64,000 nt of DNA from the NCBI RefSeq assembly GCF_000002425.4, contig NC_037256.1, positions 3,695,774-3,759,773 on the forward strand, in the 5' to 3' direction. The notes below the pieces were generated by a model, which did not search any database, was not told the origin of the DNA, and was given only the letters and a program-made list of their open reading frames with translations. Below, one piece after another: positions 1-13,370 of this stretch. Made by a program: the position numbers and the translations under genes. The first letter of the stretch is position 1; each line of letters starts with the position of its first letter. This stretch comes from Physcomitrium patens (Eukaryota > Streptophyta > Bryopsida > Funariales > Funariaceae).

Positions 1-3000
1 ATTGTTCTTGAGCTTCTTTTAACTATGCCTTCATTGTTGCATGTAGCTGTGATAAATGGTTTACCAAATCTTTTGCCGCAAGATTATCAGCTTTTGAAAA
101 GTCAAAAGTATCGAGTCGTGGATGATAACCATAATTGACAAAGAAAGATATTTATTTTGTAGAAGAATGTATTATATTATCATAAGAAAATTCTGCTAAT
201 GGCAAAAGAGTTGTCCAATCATCTTGTTGGTAGTTGATGGTACATCTTAAATACTACTTCAAAACTTTATTAATACGCTCCGTTTGTCCATCAGTTTGAA
301 GATAGAATGTCGAAGATAGTTTTATATCTACTTTTAGAATCTTGAAAAGAGTCTGCCAAAATCTTGATACAAATTGAGTTCACCTATCTGATATAATATC
401 TTGAAATAATCCATGATGGTGATAGATATTGTTAAGAAAGAGCTTAGCTGTTTCTTCACCTGTGATGGATTTTGTACATGGTACAACATGTGCCATCTTG
501 GTAAAATGATCCACTATCACGAATATAGAGTCATAAGAACCTGAGATTGAAAGATCTGTGATAAAATCCATAGAAACAGAAAACCATGGTTGTTCTGGAA
601 TGGGTAATGGCTGAAGAAGTCAATAAGATCAATGACGAGGAGTTTTTGATATTGAGAAAATATCACAAGATTGTAAAAAATCTTTGATTGCCTTCATCAT
701 TGGGAACTACCAAAAATCTATGGATATTAGTTCCAAAGTTTTATTGTACCTAAAATGTCATGTTGTTGGAAAGTCATGACGAGCTTGAAGAACACATATG
801 GAGTTTCACCTTCTTGAACATATAGGCATTCCTCGAAATATAATAAATTGTTCTTGAATTCAAACTTGGAAGTATCATGAGACTTTGAAGGGTTTTCTTT
901 AATATCACGAATAAGAGGATTAAAAGACATATTTGACTGAACTTGCTTAATGAAACTTGAATCAACAGTTAGTGTTGATTTCATTGCTCGAAGATAAAGA
1001 TGCTTTGACTTCAAGAGAATTATCCATTGTTGATTGAAAGTAGCATTTCCTTCCTTTGATATAAAGTAACATTGTTTAGAGAGTGTATCTGACAAACCTT
1101 GTTGTTTTTTTGGTCAATAAGTAATCTTGAATTCGAATCTTCACAAAAATATACTCCAACGGGCTTGGCGACGATTCAAAACACATGTTGATACAAAAAA
1201 TTCAAGATTCTTGTGATCCGTATACACTGTCACTAGGCTAGAAGCACCTTCTAAATAATGGTGCCATTCTTGAAACAAATCCACGATTGCAAGAAGTTCT
1301 TTTTCGTGGATCTTAAAAATTATTCTCGTCTGTTGAAATTCTTTTGGAATGAAAAGCTATTGGATGAAGTTTGTTATCTATTCCTATTTGTGACAATACG
1401 ACACTCAAAGAAAAGTCTAATGCATCTCTTTCCATAAAAAATGGCTTACAAAAATCGATGCAATATAAAATTGGTGCAGATACAAAGGTTATCTTCAAAG
1501 CTTAAAATGCGTCTTCTAATTCTTGATTTTATTAAAGTTTGTCTTTAAAAGTCAAATGTGTAAGTGGAGCTATAACTTGACAAAAGTCTTTAATAAAGAT
1601 GTGATAGTAGTTGGCAAATCCCAAAAAGCATTGGACATCTCTTACCATTTTGGAGATCTTCCAATCCATATTAGTTTGAACTTTCTTAGGATCAATCATA
1701 AGTCCATTATTTGAATTGATGTATCTTAAGAAGTTGATTTGAGTAGTGTGAAATACACACTTTTTCTATCTTGGCATAGAGTCCCACATCTCTTAATTTA
1801 TGTAATACATGATAAACATGAAGTTCATGTTCTTCTATGTTCTTAGAATAGATTAAGATGTCGTTTAGGTAACAAACAACAAAATCATCTAAATACTCCC
1901 AAAAGACATCAATCAATAGATGTTGGAATGTTGCTGGTGCATTTGTAAGTCCAAAAGGCATGATGTTGTATTTGAAATGTCCATACCTTATTCGAAACAT
2001 AGTCTTCCTTTCATCTCTTTCTTTGATGTGTATCAGATTGTATGCTCTTCGTAGTTCTATTTTTGTATAAATCTTAGCTTGATTCAACTGGTCAAGGAAT
2101 CAAGATATCAAAGGTAGCGGGTACCTATTTTTGATAGTGATTTTGTTGAGTCTTTCATAATCGAAATACATCTGCAATGATCCGTCTTTTTTCTTCACAA
2201 ATAAAATTGGAGCTCCTGTTGAAGATTTGGAATGGCGTATGAAGTTTTTTGCCATATTCTCTTCAATATACTCCTTGAGTTTAGCCAACTCATTCTGATA
2301 GAAATTGTAGATTGGTCCAAATGGCAGTTGTGGTCCTTCTTGAAGGTCAAATGAGCAATCATAGGAATAATGTTCTGGAAGAGTATCTGCATTCTTTTTC
2401 TCAAATACATCTTGAAAATCTTGATTTTGGCTTGGAATGCCACTTAAAGTCTTTTGATCAATAGAAACAAGTGTGGCATAAATGACACAAGATGGTCCTT
2501 CTTTTACAGTATGCAAGAAAGTTCTTGCACCTACAAATATAGGTTTAATTATACTAGACCTATGACTTTTTACTTGATTAACTACACTCTTAGTCATACT
2601 TTCAGAAAAGTAAGAGTATGAGATGTCAAATCTATTTTAGGATCATATTTTTTTAGCGATGATAAACCTAAAATGACTGGATTAGAAGGAGATCTAATGA
2701 TATTAAATATTACAAATTTATTATGATCATTAATTGCTATTTCTGTAGGAAAGATTTATGAATAACCTCTCTTGAAGACAACGAACGACCATCTATGACT
2801 TTTACATGAACAGGTTTGGTTTTCTTCACTAAAAGTATGCTATGTCTTTTAGCAAATTCTTCATCTAAAAAACATGCTGAGGCTCCAGAATCTAACAAGG
2901 CAGAGGCTTTGTGATGTTTAAGTCCTAAAATAACATTTATCGTAAGACATGGAAAAGGTTTTGAGGAGGGAATAGGACCTTCACTAGGCGTTGTACAAGG

Positions 3001-3060
3001 TTCCAACTGCACGGTTCCTATTATAGCTTGACAAATCCATTTTCCGACATGATATCTTCT
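1..3060 (-). pseudogene. pol of copy A1: protease, RT, RNase H, part of integrase (broken)
   Basis: Read right to left. An aspartic protease with DSGASACFLDEEFA lies at about 2840-2900. The reverse transcriptase spans roughly 2390-1700, with [24 protein letters not shown] and the active-site region CYLNDILIYSK, where the expected YLDD has become YLND. RNase H follows at about 1500-1130. The integrase core MDFITDL...SISGSYDSIFVIVDHFTKMAHV lies at 380-571. Multiple stops and frame changes separate these blocks. The RT active-site change (D to N, a G-to-A transition) alone would abolish activity. Confidence 0.88.
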
Positions 3061-4016
3061 TTGATCACGGTACTCTTCATTTTATAGTTGTATCGCTTCT
3101 TTGGACAATGTTGAGTAGTGTGCTTAGGTTCTCTACAATATAAGCACAATCCTTCTTGATGAGGATGAGTCTTTTCTTGCTCAATAAGAGGTTAGGAACG
3201 TACTATATCAATTTGCATATCATCTACTTTTGAATGTATGTATTGAAGAGATCTTGGTGTTGCCATTGAATTATAGTAACGTTTAGGTTGACTTGTACGG
3301 TTCTGAGATCAGAATTCAAAAAGACGATTGCCGCACTTCTGAGCAAAATCAATTGCTTAACTCAATATTTGAGGATCAGATAAGTTGAGCATTAATTTTT
3401 TAACCTCATATTATAATTCGTAGAAAAATTGGCTAACAAGTGCAGCATCATCTCACTTGATATCAATTGCTAGTTATTAAAATTGTGAAGCATACAATGT
3501 TACTAATCAATTGCATTATCGTAAAATATGGATCTTTTTGGTTGCAACACGAATTGCATCATGTGTTCCATGCATGGATCAAAACTTTACTAAAAAAGCC
3601 TCCAGATTATCCAATATTCGATCTCATCATTCAAAAAAAGATAAAAACCATCATAATGCTGAAGTTAAATGAGATTAACCAATGAATCTAACTTGTGATC
3701 TTGGAGTTGGATAACTTTGGGATTGAAGTTCAATGACAAGTTGTACTTGACTGATAAATCCTCTAAAATTTGATCTAGTACTATTAAACTTCTTAGGTAG
3801 GGCAATTCTTGGTTCTCTAACACTGGAAGGGCGTTCCACCATAGGATGATTTGGTACAAATGTTGAAGTAGCTGCAATCATTTTTATATCTTCTCTTCCT
3901 ACCAATCTTATTGCTCCTTGTGGTGGTAAATTGAGTTGATGCATCGCAAGCATTAATTCTCTCAATTGCTCTTGTATTTATGCCATTGCACTCTTCATTT
4001 CAGCAAGTTTTGCCAT
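3021..4016 (-). pseudogene. gag of copy A1 (broken)
   Basis: The structural capsid gene of the retrotransposon. It opens with an ATG at 4016 in the context MAKLAEMKSAMA and then has an in-frame stop almost at once, at the place where copy A2 is also damaged. The middle part keeps the gag core around FRGFISQVQLVIELQ (about 3690-3760). A CCHC zinc knuckle of the form CX2CX4HX4C is read at about 3100-3150. The frame ends at TAA 3021-3023, shortly after the GGAAAAT heptamer (3039-3045) that I propose as a frameshift site. It cannot make a full protein. Confidence 0.8.
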
Positions 4017-4228
4017 AATAATACTTTGAAAAGATAAGATGTCTAATATCACTCAAGACAAATAGAAGAGAGGACTTGAGAACAAAGAAAATTCTAAGGA
4101 CAATATCAGTTTAGAAGAGGGTAATCTGCAACTTCTATTATGCTTATGTCTTATCAAGAGAAAGGGATAATCCACTCTTAATCAAGATTAAACAAAGCTC
4201 TAATATTGTAAGTGCACTCTTATCAATT

Positions 4229-4779
4229 TGTCAAGGACAAGAACATGATAAAAAATAAATAAATAATTGAAACTTCTGTCAAAGAAAGATGACAAAATAG
4301 AACTAACTTGATATGTATATTAAGAAAGAAACTGGAATGGCTATTGCAAAAAATCAAGAAAAGTAGAGATCCTTGAAACTAGACTGGAAGCAAGAAAAAA
4401 GTTGACAAGAGTGAAGAAGGCTTCACTCTTGTCTCTATGTATACTATCTAACTAGGATCTAGATGGCAATGTTTTATAGGACTTCCAACATGCTTTGACT
4501 TTGTAAGACACATGCCTTGACTTACAAGACAAATTTTTCTACATGTGGACCACATACTTAGCTTGGTCTTCAAGCTAACAACATGTGTGGCACATGGCCA
4601 ACTTGTTGACCATATTTCTAATCCAAAAAGTCAATTAAAGACACTTGTAAAGTCATATCAATGTCTATGAAGCTTCTAGGAAGCTTCCATAGCAAATATT
4701 ATAAATATAACTTATTTTTACCTACTTTTATTTATTTCTACCTATTTATACATGTTATTATTGGCTTACATGTCTATGT

Positions 4780-4787
<8 letters not shown>
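4229..4787 (-). repeat. 5' LTR of copy A1
   Basis: The reverse complement matches the LTRs of copy A2 nearly end to end: the TATA region, the block of about 150 bases after it, and the terminal CTTGACA at 4229-4235. The outer end, which should read TGTCACGG, has been replaced by the (TA)n tract that starts at 4782, so the outer boundary is approximate. Confidence 0.85.

Positions 4788-4813
<26 letters not shown>
4782..4813. repeat. (TA)n microsatellite at the outer end of the A1 LTR
   Basis: About 16 TA units directly overwrite the last bases of the LTR. Similar tracts occur at 5984-6009, 13337-13364, 20092-20129, 28185-28215, 28933-28962, 29055-29079, 54279-54307 and 61378-61405, which is a general habit of this genome. 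Confidence 0.95.
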
Positions 4814-4815
<2 letters not shown>

Positions 4816-5633
4816 GTTTTTATTTATTTTTAACTTATTTTATTTATCAAACAAAACTTTTTTAGAATTCTTAAGTTTGAAGAAAATAAACTATTTATTT
4901 TGGCTCTTAACATTAAAAAAAATTCAAAATTTTCAATTATAATTATTATGGTTGTTTTTTATTTTATTTTATTTTATTTTATTTTTTATATATAGATGTT
5001 GTAGCAATATTTTTAAAAGGATACAACTAATGCCACTACAGTTTTTGCTACTGATACTACAAATTGTCACACATATTTTTTATAGTTTTTAGTTTTCTTT
5101 TTTTCTTTTTTTATCCGAATCTAATGGCTTGAAAAAAATTGAAGAAGTAAAGTTTGATTGATTTGATAGGTTTTAAACAAAAATGGCATGTGCTAGGTAG
5201 AAAAGTTGTGGTGGCATAAGCAACACCCTTTCAAAGAGTGAAAAAAAATTTAAAACCACATAATAGATTAAATTTGCAATATACTTGGCATGTACACTAA
5301 TATTTTTATTTGTATAAATGTTATCAATTAAGATGGCAACTAATTTACAATATAAATCGTTTATATGGAGACTTGTAGAAAATACCAAGAATATTCTCTT
5401 TTGATCTCTATTCATACATCTCAAACATTTATTTAAATATTTAGTGAATTTTTTGATATTTTTTTTAAATAATGCATTATTAAGAAACAATACTTAAATC
5501 TATTAATTCCATGCATCAAGACATTCTCCTTGAATCCATCCATTGCAAGTAAATTAAAAGAAAAAAGAAAATAAACAAATAAATCTACATGTATGTTTTC
5601 AAATTAAGTTTCATAGAGTATAAATGTCAAGTA

Positions 5634-5674
<41 letters not shown>

Positions 5675-5976
5675 TATAAAATAGCTTAAGGAGGATAAAT
5701 CAATGGGATAAACTAGAAGATACAAAAACCATCTCTAATTGGTTGCATATCTCATTATTTTCATCAAAAGTGAAGCAATAATTCAACTTTTGATTAATCA
5801 AAGATCAAAATCTGCATGTTGTTACTAGACATGAAACTTGGAAGCACCACAATATTAGATTACCTGCAACATGAAGTTCTATATCACATGAAACTTCAAA
5901 CAAAAGATTAATTTACAACACTTAATTTAAAATATTTTTTTGTGGCCAATGGTACAAATTTCTACTAGAGTGTGTA

Positions 5977-6009
<33 letters not shown>

Positions 6010-6400
6010 TTGTGTGTGTGTTGGGAAATGATAAAGCGATCCAAAGTTTTTACTAAAGCGATCCACATGTTTAAACCATCATTGTACCTTTTTAATCCCA
6101 TTCCAATTTTCAGCCATTCCGATGTTTCCAACCATCACTTTGTTTCCAACCATTCTCCTATTCCCAATCATCACACCATTCTACTATTCTTAGCTATTAC
6201 CCTATTTCCAAATGCCACCCTATTCCCAACAATTCCTGTGTTTCCAATCGTCGCCACTTTCTCAATGTTCCCAGCCCTCCACTTCTTTTTTTGGAATAGA
6301 GAATGGCTCAGAACAAGAATCGAGGTTGCAAGAGTGAAATGATGGTTAAAATAGAGTGGATTGCTTTAGTAAAAATTTGAGTCACTTTAGCATTCCCCTA
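4814..6400. other. AT-rich intergenic DNA
   Basis: No gene is seen. It holds homopolymer and dinucleotide tracts: a run of about 31 A at 5639-5669 and (TA)n at 5984-6009. Short open frames here have low-complexity translations rich in Y, I and F. Confidence 0.7.
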
Positions 6401-6917
6401 TATATATATAACTCGGTTTCATATGTTTAGATTACGAATCTTTCCTTTCAGTAGATTATCCAGCGTCACGGTGCACGGGAAACAGAGATTATGTCATGTT
6501 CGGGATCGATGAGAATTCGTAGATTTAAAACGAGATCTAGGAAACTAGTGTAAATCTAGAAGGAGGAGGGTCGCGGAGAGAGACGAGAGACGACGCTGGG
6601 CAGCAGGGGTGGGGGGGGGGGGGGGTGGGAATTTGTTCGATCTCAATGCACAATCTCGGCAACCTCATCCCCTGCAATGCTCAATCTTCACCGAGGAGCG
6701 TCGAATCCAAGCGACACCACTGAAACAGCGGATTCGGGCTCCGCAGTTTGATAACCTTCTCACCCTCCACGGACACGAAATTCGATGGTTTGGGAGCCTT
6801 TTTGCGTTTCGTCGCGTGGTGGATGCGTGGACGGCAGTGCGAAGCTTGGCGAATTTGGAGGTACAGTGTCGACAGTATCGGCTGACATTGAGACTGGAGT
6901 CGTTTCGGTGAGGGACA
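6401..6917 (+). promoter_or_regulatory. Promoter and leader region of the SufD homologue
   Basis: Base composition changes from AT-rich to mixed here. A TATATATATAA stretch at about 6401-6411 could serve as a TATA element. The probable leader holds a run of 15 G at 6611-6625 and several upstream ATGs, so translation from 6918 may be inefficient. Transcription start is inferred only. Confidence 0.35.
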
Positions 6918-9308
6918 ATGGCGATGGCAGCTGTGGCAGGTAGCGTTGCCATGGGGGGTATAGTGGTGCCCAGAAATTGTACTGCGGCATTGCGAGTATC
7001 GTCCTGCAGCGCTCTTGCGCCTGCTAAACTCGGTGCCCGACGCTTTGGTGGTGCAGCGAGGGTATGTCGCGCCGGAATCCTGTAGCTTCTCGTACGCGAT
7101 GATTCAGGTTTCGAATGTGGTCTTTGAATTTTGCAAATTTGTGGAATGTTGGTCGGGTTGGTTTAAATTTTGGTGAGTCTGTCGCATTAGAGCTGAATGG
7201 GGGCAGAGCCTGATGAATTTAGGATTCAATTCTGGGTTTCTGTAGTGTTCTGTGAGGCCTCATTCGCTGCGGAGGTTGTTGACTGGGTATGGGTATGGAT
7301 AATGGTTTGGTCAGTTGGACGTGGGTGCTAGAGCTTCTTTCGCTGGTGTGGTGAAGTCGGGAGAATCAGGTTCTGTCTCTGAATCCCTCAGGGATCAGGC
7401 AGAGGCATCGTTCTCATTGCCCAAGAATCTTGGTGGTCCTGAGTTCTTCGTGCTGGACCTCGCTGAGAAGCTTGATAATTCTGTGCCTGCGGAGCGGCAG
7501 ACTGAATCTCTTGGCAGCAGTGCTCTGGCAGAACTTAGGGATAAGTCAGCTGAGAAGGCATTGAACATGCGTTGGCCCATCAACAAGGACGAGGCTTACA
7601 GGTTCACCGATGTGAGGTTTTTGAAAAATCTGAACATTGTCCCAACAGCTGTTGAATCCGCGAGCATGCCGGACCTTGCATCAGGTAAATAATCTGATAA
7701 TTGTTTATTTCACAGATGTCACTAGCGTGAGGTATCTAACGTTTGGTACAATTTTGGCAGGTATTGGACTTGGTGAAGCGGATGCTTTCCGTCTCGTGTT
7801 CGTTGATGGCGTGATATCATAGTCCGCATCGAGGGTAGAGGGTTTAACCGACGGAGCATATGTGGGAAGTATTTGTAAAAATTCCTGATGAAACTGCAGG
7901 GAGTATCCTGTCACAAGCACTAGAGCATCTTGGCAAACCTGGAGCTGGAACTGAAGATGATGTCTTCACATTTTTAAATGAACTAGGAGTGCAGGATGTT
8001 GGCGTCGTTTTTGCACCTAAAGGTGTTCAAATGGTGAAACCAGTTCATGTTGTATACTACTCCACGGGAAGGGGAGGGTCTATGGAAGGCGAAGAAGAGG
8101 GAAGATCCGTCTCCCTGGCAAGCCCTCGTTTGCTAGTTGTGGCAGAAAGTGGCGCTTGGGTGGAGATTATTGAGCAATTTGTCGGAGCATCCGATTGAGT
8201 ATATTGGACAAACCAAGTGAGTGAATTACATGTTGCAGACGGAGCAGAAATGTTTCACTGGTGCTCTCAGGAGCAAGGTCGAAGCGCTGAGCTTATCAAG
8301 CAAGGGAGTGAGGAAAAAACAGAAACTGTATTAGTTTATCTACAAGTGAGTAGGTAATTTTTAGTTCTTGTTAATTTTAGTTGCCTCATTATTATTTACT
8401 TTTTAAGGCTGTGAGATTTTTGGTGCGTGTCATTGTGGGATTTGAGGTTTTTTATCTTTCATCTTTTATCTTTTTTCGCTAGTCCAACTTTGCGATTTTA
8501 TGAAGATATAATCATCAGTTCGTTTCGTTGACTGAAATTAATTGCTTTGGGAATACGTGTACTAGGGAGAGAAAAGCACATACAAGTTGGTAGAGGCCGG
8601 CGTTGGTGGGCGTTTGAGCAGGCACAATCTCCCAAGTCATCCAGTTAGGTCCCGATAAACAGACCGAATTTTCAACTTTCTCACTTTCGGGCAAGGGGCA
8701 GGTGCAAGACCTGCACAGCAGGCTAGTCCTGGATCATACGAGAGGTATCAGTCGCCAGATCCATAAATACATTGTCGCCCATAGGACAGGCCAGTCGGTG
8801 TTCGACGGCAACGTTAAGGTCAACAGGTAACAGCCGCAACTTGCTTTGCTTGATGATCACAGTGGCTATTAGTTCCCAAAATGTATGAACATGAGTTGCC
8901 AAACCGTTTTAGTGAACCTTGCCTCTTTTGATGCGAAGTACCTACGAAGCGACTGGTGCTGTCTGTTCCAGGTTTGCACAGCAGACAGACGCAGGGCAAC
9001 TGAGCCGAAGTTTATTACTAGCACAAGGAGCAACCGTGAATGTGAAGCCCAACCTGCAGATCATCGCCGATGACGTCAAATGCACAGACGGAGCTGCCAT
9101 CTCCGACTTGGAAGAAGAGCAGCTGTTTTATTTACAGACACGAGGGATCGATTCGCTGACACCACGAAGCGCTCTGGTTTTCTCTTTTGCAGCACAGGTA
9201 TTACAATCTCTCTGCAACGACAGGCTACAGAAGAGACTGGAAGGCCTTGTCACATCATCGTTGGAATCTGACGGCGTCGTCAACCCGAATGTATCCGTAG
9301 GACTATAA
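6918..9308 (+). pseudogene. SUFD: SufD-type Fe-S cluster assembly protein, plastid SUF complex (five exons, disabled)
   Basis: SufD joins SufB and SufC in the scaffold that builds iron-sulfur clusters in plastids. Proposed exons are 6918-7061, 7315-7684, 7761-8345, 8566-8826 and 8972-9308; all have GT-AG borders and matching phases. Exon 1 gives a 48-residue Ala/Arg-rich sequence fitting a plastid transit peptide. Recognisable SufD blocks are WPINKDEAYRFTDVRFLK in exon 2, the GVGGRLSRHNL region in exon 4, and the C-terminal core in exon 5 (ATVNVKPNLQIIADDVKC, then GAAISDLEEEQLFY). The frame is broken four times: TAG at 7820-7822, one extra A in the run 7877-7881, TGA at 8196-8198, and one extra C at 8629-8633. 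Splice sites and the C-terminal third are intact. It is either a young pseudogene or a gene hit by assembly errors; the family assignment is firm, the functional state is not. Confidence 0.85.
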
Positions 9309-12300
9309 AACCAAAGTCCCCACAACTTCATAGCCATATCGTTCTCCATGGATTCGCATTCTACAACACTGCCGTGGTTCCACTTCATTTTTGGCTCGAC
9401 TGGCGGACTTTGGATACTGGCATGAATGTAAAGCTCGGAACTTTTACTCCGCATCCGATTGACCGAGTCGTGGCGCGCGAAGATCCTTCCTGAAGTGCGT
9501 TTCGATTCAGGCCTTGACCATGTTCGGTGATCGTCCGCCTCATCTTCACCGCTGGGTCAGCGAACAGATATTTGACTCTGCTGCTGCTGCTGAGCCTTGA
9601 TACCTGATCTCCTCGTTTGCTAAATTTATCGACGCATCAGTTCCTGTGACAGTCATTGCTATTTATATCGGTGTTCTTTATGGAAGAGACAATAATATAA
9701 GCAAACAAGTTAATATTAGAACTAATTTTTTTTAAAGAACTGTTCGTGTATCATGGTCAAATTACCCCAATTATGTAAAAATTTGTAATATTTAATTGGA
9801 TGCCATTATTAGAAATGATCATTTTGGACGGATTGAGGAATGAGAACCTCTGAATTGCACATGCAAGCGTGAAGTGTACGATCTGGAGTGTCTCCAGGTG
9901 TGTATTAACTGGTACAAAACATAGAGGTGGACAGATAATTTCATCCATCCATTGTGTGGATGAAGTGACGGTGTATTAGAGCCTGAGAATTCATTCATCA
10001 TGGAGATGAAAGAACGGAGTTCCTTCGTCCCCCGGTGGCTTGGGTCCCTGTTCACACCGCCTGTGTGGCTGAACCGCCCTCGTGGCTGCTTCATCCCATC
10101 ATTCATGACACGTCATGCTTTCCCTTCATAAAGTTTTTTTTAAAAATAAAATAAAAATAAAGCTTAGACTTGTTAAATGGATTTTGATTGTTTTTGTTAT
10201 TTTAGGGTTTGTTGGCAAAACCAAGCTCTTTGTACCTTTGATTGAAGGCTGGGATTAGTATTTCATAGTCACCACTTTTAGAGGCGCTTGATACTTAGAG
10301 TATAAAATATGAGAGGTCATAAGTTTTTAATGTATTGAGTGGGTGAAATCAATAAGTTTTCTAAAGTTGAATTCATGCTTAAGAAAATCAATTCCAACGT
10401 GGTGGGAGGAAAAAATGAGATAGATTGATTTTTTTTCTTAATAGGATTCAAATAATGTTTTTTTAATTAAAAAAAAAATCTAGAATGTCCATATAAGAGA
10501 GGTGGTTTCTTAAATAAATCAATCAATTGCATTATAAGTTAATAAAATAGTGCTTTAAAACATGCAAATGTTATAAGTAGCCACTCTACTTGTTATTTTA
10601 AAATAATTTTTCCTTCCAATAGCTAGAGTTTTACCTACTATCAATAGCTTCTTTAAAGGAATGTATCTTATTTGTAAAGAATACATCCATTTTTATTTGA
10701 TTTGTTGTATAGTTTTTTACCTTAAGAAGTTGTTAGACTTTTTTTCTTGTTTTGTTTTGTTTGTTTGTTTGTTTTTTTTTGTTTGTTTGTTTTTTTTTTT
10801 TTGCTTACTTCTTCGAGTAATTTTATCATAGATGGATATTCATGAGATGGGAAGAATTTTAAACCTCAAATTTAAAGCCAACATTTATTATGGATGAGTA
10901 AATTTTAGCCTGCTTCTTCACCCATGTCTATACAAAGGTCAAATTTGTATGGTTTGGGAAATACAAGTGCAACAAAAGAAAACAAAGATAACAGTAATAT
11001 ATGAAGTACTCCAATATCTAAAAGACCTAAAAATGAAATAAAATAAATCATAATTCTATCAAGGCAAAAATCAAACAGAAAGAAAAATCTTCAATACAAA
11101 TCAGAAGAAATTTTAGAGTAAATAGCAATAAATTATTCAAATTTATTAAAAAAAATGTTAATAATATTTTTTTGAAAAACATGGATTGTAATATACTCGC
11201 AATAGTAGAAAACTATAGCTACACTTTTATGTCTTTTAAATTATTAGATTCTAAAAACCATGTTTTAGATTCTAATACAATTTTTAATTCTCACAAAGAT
11301 TTAGCCAAGGTTTCATTACTCTATATAGTGTTTTTTTGTAAATATTTTTGACTTTTATTTTCTTTTATTATAAATGTATTGTACTTCTTGTCAAATGCTG
11401 CCAAAATTATTCTTCTTCAACCTCCAAAAATTCTCAAAATCTGAAATTTTGAATTCTACTTCAAATTTAAACAATTAATGCATGTTTGATGTGTAAGTCT
11501 TGCCCTTCCTTTAATTCATCACAATCTTAAAGTTTTTTTAATTTGCCCTCAACTTTGCAATTTTAATTTCTATTAACCTTATTTGTACTTGCAATACATG
11601 CATTTACAATGTCCATCACCTATTTCACCAATACATCTATCCATTTAAAAATAGCATTTTGTACTATATTAAAGTCCAAAAGGTCTTTTTACACATACAC
11701 AAATAAAGGATTAGATGGAATTTAAATTTTTTTACATGGAAGCAAATAGTTACTTTATTCTTTAAATAGATTATACTTTTAAAGTCTTGCTAGATAGAAT
11801 GCATCTTTGATTGTTTTGAACAATAAAAGATTATTTTTATACAAGTTCAAATATTTCTCATGTATCACACAACCCATCTTTGATTGTAAGTTGGCATGAT
11901 GACATTGCTACTCTTGTTTCAACAAAAATTGTCTTTTTCAACAATGTTTTGTATACCAACTAATACTACAATTCCTTATATTTAAACAATGAAGACAATT
12001 ATTAATATATCTTATATTGACCATGCTTCCCATGCCACAAATACTTGCATATTGATGATGTGTAGCATTACCATATACAAGCACCAATACATAACCATCA
12101 CAAACAAATAAAGAAATGAATATTCTCCTCTCTCCTATAGTACTAGAATTTCTTAAAGCATGGAAAAATCATGAAAGATAGAAGAAAATTGAGAAAATGA
12201 ACAATTAAAAACTATATTGGAGTTTACATGGGAGTGGAGAAGTTAAATAGAAGGATAGCGATTATAACGAAATTTGTCACAACCTGATCTATTTAAAATT

Positions 12301-13332
12301 AAAATGTAAAATTAAAATTATCCTTGCAACTGCTTCTATTGTTTTCTAGTGTCTCTAAAGGTTAACACTTCCAAAGGACAACTTTTGTTTAATAAGTAGG
12401 GACCCTTCACAAGGCCTTTGAACAACAGCCTTTTAAAATAGGCTTTCAGGTATTAAGTGCCCCTTAGTCATAACAAACCACAACATATAATACTCAAATG
12501 ACACCATTATGAATGATTCCATATTTAATAAATCCTTGATAATCTATTTGTATGGAAAAACAGAAATATAATAAAACCTGTTCTCCATGCTTCTTGAATT
12601 CTACAGTATTCAAATTACAATCAATTATAATTTTATGTTTCTCAAGTTTAATATTATGTTTTATACATCATATCATTCTCAGTAACTATTTGCTTGGGTT
12701 TTGAATTGGTGTAGTCTTCTGACCAATGACAAAGGGTCCAAGTGTTTACACACTGTACATCAAAGGACAACACAGGACCAGTTGATACATGGGATGGAAT
12801 TAGAGTGACCCACTAAACCTGCAGATTAATTATAAACCTTCCACCCATGAAGTCAACATATTCTTCACAGATCAGAGGACAGTATATCTTTACCCATCAA
12901 TGATTAAAAGCTGCATATGATAACGATGAAAACATTCTTCTTGCCACATTTAATTAGATTTTTTAAAATGTGCAATCAGAAGGAAGAAAGAAAAACTATA
13001 TGTATGTATAAATGAATTTGATACAAGTGAAGTATTTATTGTATGTGTACACACAAACAGACGCATATGAGTTTATCTAATGTACACATAGACTCAGAAA
13101 AGAAAAGAAACAAATATTTTTGATGAAATCTCATTATTTTGCAAAAAACGAGAAGGGAAAGGTATGTACTGGTGTAGTTTTTCCCCAAGTTAGGGGTTGG
13201 GGGAGCTATAGTTCAGTCTTTGTTGAATAATGAAACATTTTTGACTTCTTAACTCTTAAAATTAAAGTCCAACATCTGACGTTCATACCATAGTTTCCAC
13301 ATAATGAGGTACCATCAGTAGTTTATTAATAT

Positions 13333-13369
<37 letters not shown>

Positions 13370-13370
13370 T
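9309..13370. other. 3' flank of the SufD homologue and AT-rich intergenic DNA
   Basis: The first 800 bases have mixed composition and probably include the 3' untranslated region. From about 10130 the sequence is strongly AT-rich with T- and GTTT-rich tracts (10735-10803). I see no gene, RNA gene or mobile-element domain in it. Confidence 0.6.

Larger units (their letters stand above)
1..4787 (-). mobile_element. Ty3/gypsy chromovirus copy A1, 5' LTR through integrase, cut by window edge
   Basis: This is a decayed LTR retrotransposon read from right to left. In order it shows a 5' LTR, gag with a CCHC knuckle, protease, reverse transcriptase, RNase H and part of integrase; the rest lies outside the window. 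Family membership follows from close similarity along its whole length to copy A2 at 54452-60797. The element is broken by many stops and indels and cannot be autonomous. No 3' LTR is visible, so its target duplication cannot be checked. Confidence 0.92.

Noticed and set aside
6609..6911. A 100-codon frame starting in the G run before SufD
   Set aside because: It begins with poly-Gly from the G homopolymer and lies in the probable leader; no sign of a real protein.
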